Assembly (NCBI GenBank): GCA_963719325.1
Contig: CAVRBW010000008.1
Coordinates: forward strand, 1 to 64,000
Direction of reading: 5' to 3'
From: DATBLE01 sp963719325
GTDB taxonomy: Bacteria; Actinomycetota; Thermoleophilia; Gaiellales; Gaiellaceae
DNA length: 64,000 nt
Program-made: the position numbers and the translations under genes
Shown here: positions 60,728 through 64,000 of the stretch, one piece after another
How the letters are laid out: each line of letters starts with the position of its first letter
Numbering within the stretch: the first letter of the stretch is position 1
The notes under the pieces: model-generated
What the model saw: the letters and a program-made list of their open reading frames with translations, nothing else
What the model was told of the DNA's origin: nothing
Database searches by the model: none

Positions 60728-60838
60728 CCATGTCGTGGGGACAGGCCCTGGGCCGCGGCCGGTTCAGACGATCGAGCACTCGTCCAGGCCGTTTGCGCGG
60801 TTCGCAGCCATGTCCCAGGGACTGTCCCTGGGACATGG
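60728..60838. repeat. Paired palindromic repeat, one a perfect 31-bp palindrome
   Basis: The copy at 60808-60838 is a perfect 15-1-15 palindrome with arm CCATGTCCCAGGGAC. The copy at 60728-60758 is a diverged version in the same orientation, 80 bp away. The reverse complement of the first copy matches the glpD-glpK repeat (GGCCCAGGGCCTG). It fills the 208-bp gap between radA and the ferritin-like gene; nothing else is seen there. Confidence 0.75.
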
Positions 60839-60855
60839 CCGCGGGTGACAAGCGG

Positions 60856-61353
60856 CTATTCGGTCGCGTTCGGGTCTTCGTGCTCGGCGAGGCGCAGCGA
60901 TCCCTTTTGCACCGCCTGGAGGTGCCGCTCCTGGATCGGCATCGCCCAGTCGGCCAGGTCGAGCGTCTCACGGTCGCCCGCGCGTTTCGCCATCGTCTGG
61001 ACGATCGACCAGTGGCCGACCTCGCCGGCCTCGGCCATCGTCAGGAACTCGAACCCGTCGAGTGCGTCGGCGTCGTTCCCCAGGTAGGTCCGCATCATCT
61101 CGGTCGCCTCCTGCTTGACCTCGCGCGCCTTCTCGAGGATCGCCGTCTTCTTGCCGTCGAGCTCGCCGGCTCGATCCGTGCACCGTTCCTCGGTCTGCGC
61201 AGCCTCGTCGTGCATCCGCTCGAGCGCCTGGACGAGCTCGTCGTCGCCTTCCTCCGCGACCAGCCCCTTGACCTTGTCGGTCGCGCCCTGGGCCGCCATC
61301 GCCAGCCCGAGCACCTCGCCGAGCTTGCTTTCGAGCACTGTCAGCTCCGCCAT
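60856..61353 (-). CDS. Helical-bundle (ferritin-like) protein of unknown function
   Basis: ATG 61353 with AAAGGGGGG upstream gives 165 residues, nearly all predicted helix: LTVLESKLGEVLGLAMAAQG, then ELVQALERMHDEAAQTEERC, LDGFEFLTMAEAGEVGHWSI and LADWAMPIQERHLQAV. The pattern of four amphipathic helices with E, H and D in the core resembles ferritin-like DUF892-type proteins. I cannot confirm a di-iron site by eye. It is followed by the paired repeat. Confidence 0.65.
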   Translation of the reverse strand: MAELTVLESKLGEVLGLAMAAQGATDKVKGLVAEEGDDELVQALERMHDEAAQTEERCTDRAGELDGKKTAILEKAREVKQEATEMMRTYLGNDADALDGFEFLTMAEAGEVGHWSIVQTMAKRAGDRETLDLADWAMPIQERHLQAVQKGSLRLAEHEDPNATE

Positions 61354-61428
61354 CGTCGCCCCCCTTTGTCGCGTGTGGACGTGGGGCATACCCAAAGTTG
61401 CGCGGACTATTCGTGGGAAGTCGAGGCG

Positions 61429-61450
61429 GGCCGCCCGCAAACGGGCGGCC
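61429..61450 (-). terminator. Terminator hairpin after the cupredoxin-like gene
   Basis: GGCCGCCCG and CGGGCGGCC form a perfect 9-bp stem with loop CAAA, 16 bases after the stop of the exported cupredoxin-like gene and before the ferritin-like gene on the same strand. Confidence 0.7.
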
Positions 61451-61465
61451 GCCGGCAAGAACGCG

Positions 61466-61939
61466 CTACGAGACGGTGACGATCGCGCGCAACACGTAGT
61501 CGTCGCCGATCGTCTCCATACCCTCCATGTAGTCCTCGCCCGCCTTGGTGGTGAGCCTGTAGACGCCCTTCGCCGGGAAGGTGACCTTCACCGTGGCGCC
61601 CATGCGGCCCATCATCCCGTGAGCGAACGCGGGGCTCGGGTTCATCATGCCTGGGCCCATCGTGCCAGGGCTGGCGAGCTGAACGACGATCCGAGGGCCG
61701 GAGGTCTTGACCAGCTGGTGGGGCATCACGTCGTTGTTCTTGACCAGGAGCGTGCCGCCTCTGGCGAGTTGAATCCGCTGGACGGGCTTGTACGAGCTGC
61801 CGTTCAGTGACCAGGTATGGCAGCCGCGCAGCTGGTGGCGGATCACGAGCGTCGCTGACCTCGGTGCTGCCTGAGCGGCGAGCGCAGAGGCGGCGAGCGC
61901 CGTGACGACAAGAGAGAGCGTGACGCTGGCGAGCTTCAT
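61466..61939 (-). CDS. Secreted cupredoxin-like protein
   Basis: AAGGAGT before ATG 61939 gives 157 residues with a signal peptide (KLASVTLSLVVTALAASALA). The mature domain has the cupredoxin outline: RHQLRGCHTWSLNG, then a strand with LLVKNNDVMPHQLVKTSG (His) and YRLTTKAGEDYMEGM near the end, with a Met-rich loop (PGTMGPGMMNPS, HGMMGRMG). Cys, His and Met could bind copper, but the order differs from blue copper proteins (Cys first). Copper binding is probable; electron transfer is not shown. Confidence 0.7.
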   Translation of the reverse strand: MKLASVTLSLVVTALAASALAAQAAPRSATLVIRHQLRGCHTWSLNGSSYKPVQRIQLARGGTLLVKNNDVMPHQLVKTSGPRIVVQLASPGTMGPGMMNPSPAFAHGMMGRMGATVKVTFPAKGVYRLTTKAGEDYMEGMETIGDDYVLRAIVTVS

Positions 61940-62081
61940 AGGGAACTCCTTCGATATCGCGGTCGCCTGAAGACGGGAGTGTCCCCGCGCATGATCAGAA
62001 TTGCGTCCGCGACGCTACCGACCGCGTGTCGGTACTTCGCCGCTCAGCTCGTCAGCGGTTTCGAGAAGCCTGCTCGCCCCG

Positions 62082-64000
<1,919 letters not shown>

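Noticed and set aside
19442..60838. Paired palindromes as a CRISPR array
   Set aside because: Each site has only two copies, the units are palindromic, they differ between sites, and no cas gene is present.

Overview
The window is very G+C-rich and almost fully coding. Genes are packed on both strands with many 1-4 base ATGA/GTGA overlaps and frequent GTG starts. The right-hand housekeeping block (clpC, radA, carD, ispD, ispF), the actinobacterial-type cydABDC cluster and the regulator families point to an actinobacterium. Class Thermoleophilia (Gaiellales/Solirubrobacterales) is my best guess, from gene content and style only. No tRNA, rRNA, CRISPR array, prophage or transposase gene was seen, and no gene-free stretch exceeds about 210 bases.

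Layout. 0.06-3.8 kb: small redox and lactonase genes around a TetR regulator. 3.8-9.8 kb (minus): one operon running from a two-component system through a small membrane protein, ApbE, a ferric-reductase-like cytochrome and a NuoF-like flavoprotein to a ferredoxin. A b-type cytochrome and a secreted propeller protein diverge from it. 12.4-22.2 kb (plus): a LacI regulator and a myo-inositol operon (iolG, ABC transporter, iolD, iolB, iolE, transaldolase family). 22.2-31.7 kb (minus): a Ugp-like ABC transporter operon with a glycerophosphodiesterase, an inositol-monophosphatase-family enzyme, a LacI regulator and a sulfatase-fold hydrolase, plus a Gfo/Idh/MocA dehydrogenase. 31.9-34.9 kb: glpD and glpK. 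34.9-40.5 kb (minus): a second sugar ABC operon ending in a CehA-type PHP protein. 40.6-44.4 kb: assorted reductases and small proteins. 44.4-50.3 kb (minus): cydA-cydB-cydD-cydC. 50.4-56.6 kb: PHP phosphatase, short MutY, a two-component system followed by a small helical protein and a probable selenoprotein, a propeller protein and a MarR regulator. 56.5-64 kb (minus): ispF, PHP phosphatase, ispD, carD, radA, a ferritin-like protein, a secreted cupredoxin-like protein and clpC (cut by the window edge).

How it fits together. The centre reads as a scavenging region for polyols and phosphodiesters. The Ugp-like operon could import glycerophosphodiesters, the phosphodiesterase would release glycerol-3-phosphate for GlpD, GlpK would feed in free glycerol, and inositol would enter the iol pathway. 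A LacI-type palindrome, TGTAAGCGCTTACA, lies before iolG, and two close variants lie before the sugar ABC operon 27 kb away, so the first LacI regulator probably controls both.

Most notable. An AhpD/carboxymuconolactone-decarboxylase-like gene at 54.5-55.1 kb has an in-frame TGA exactly where the second Cys of the CxxC redox motif belongs. A 7-bp hairpin with a GGUC loop follows 18 nt downstream, the hallmark of a bacterial SECIS element, so it is very probably a selenoprotein. Four intergenic sites carry paired palindromes of a REP-like type, and two of them clearly belong to one family. About a dozen apparent single-base indels break otherwise intact genes between 0 and 44 kb, and none is seen after that. 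They look more like consensus errors than real decay.
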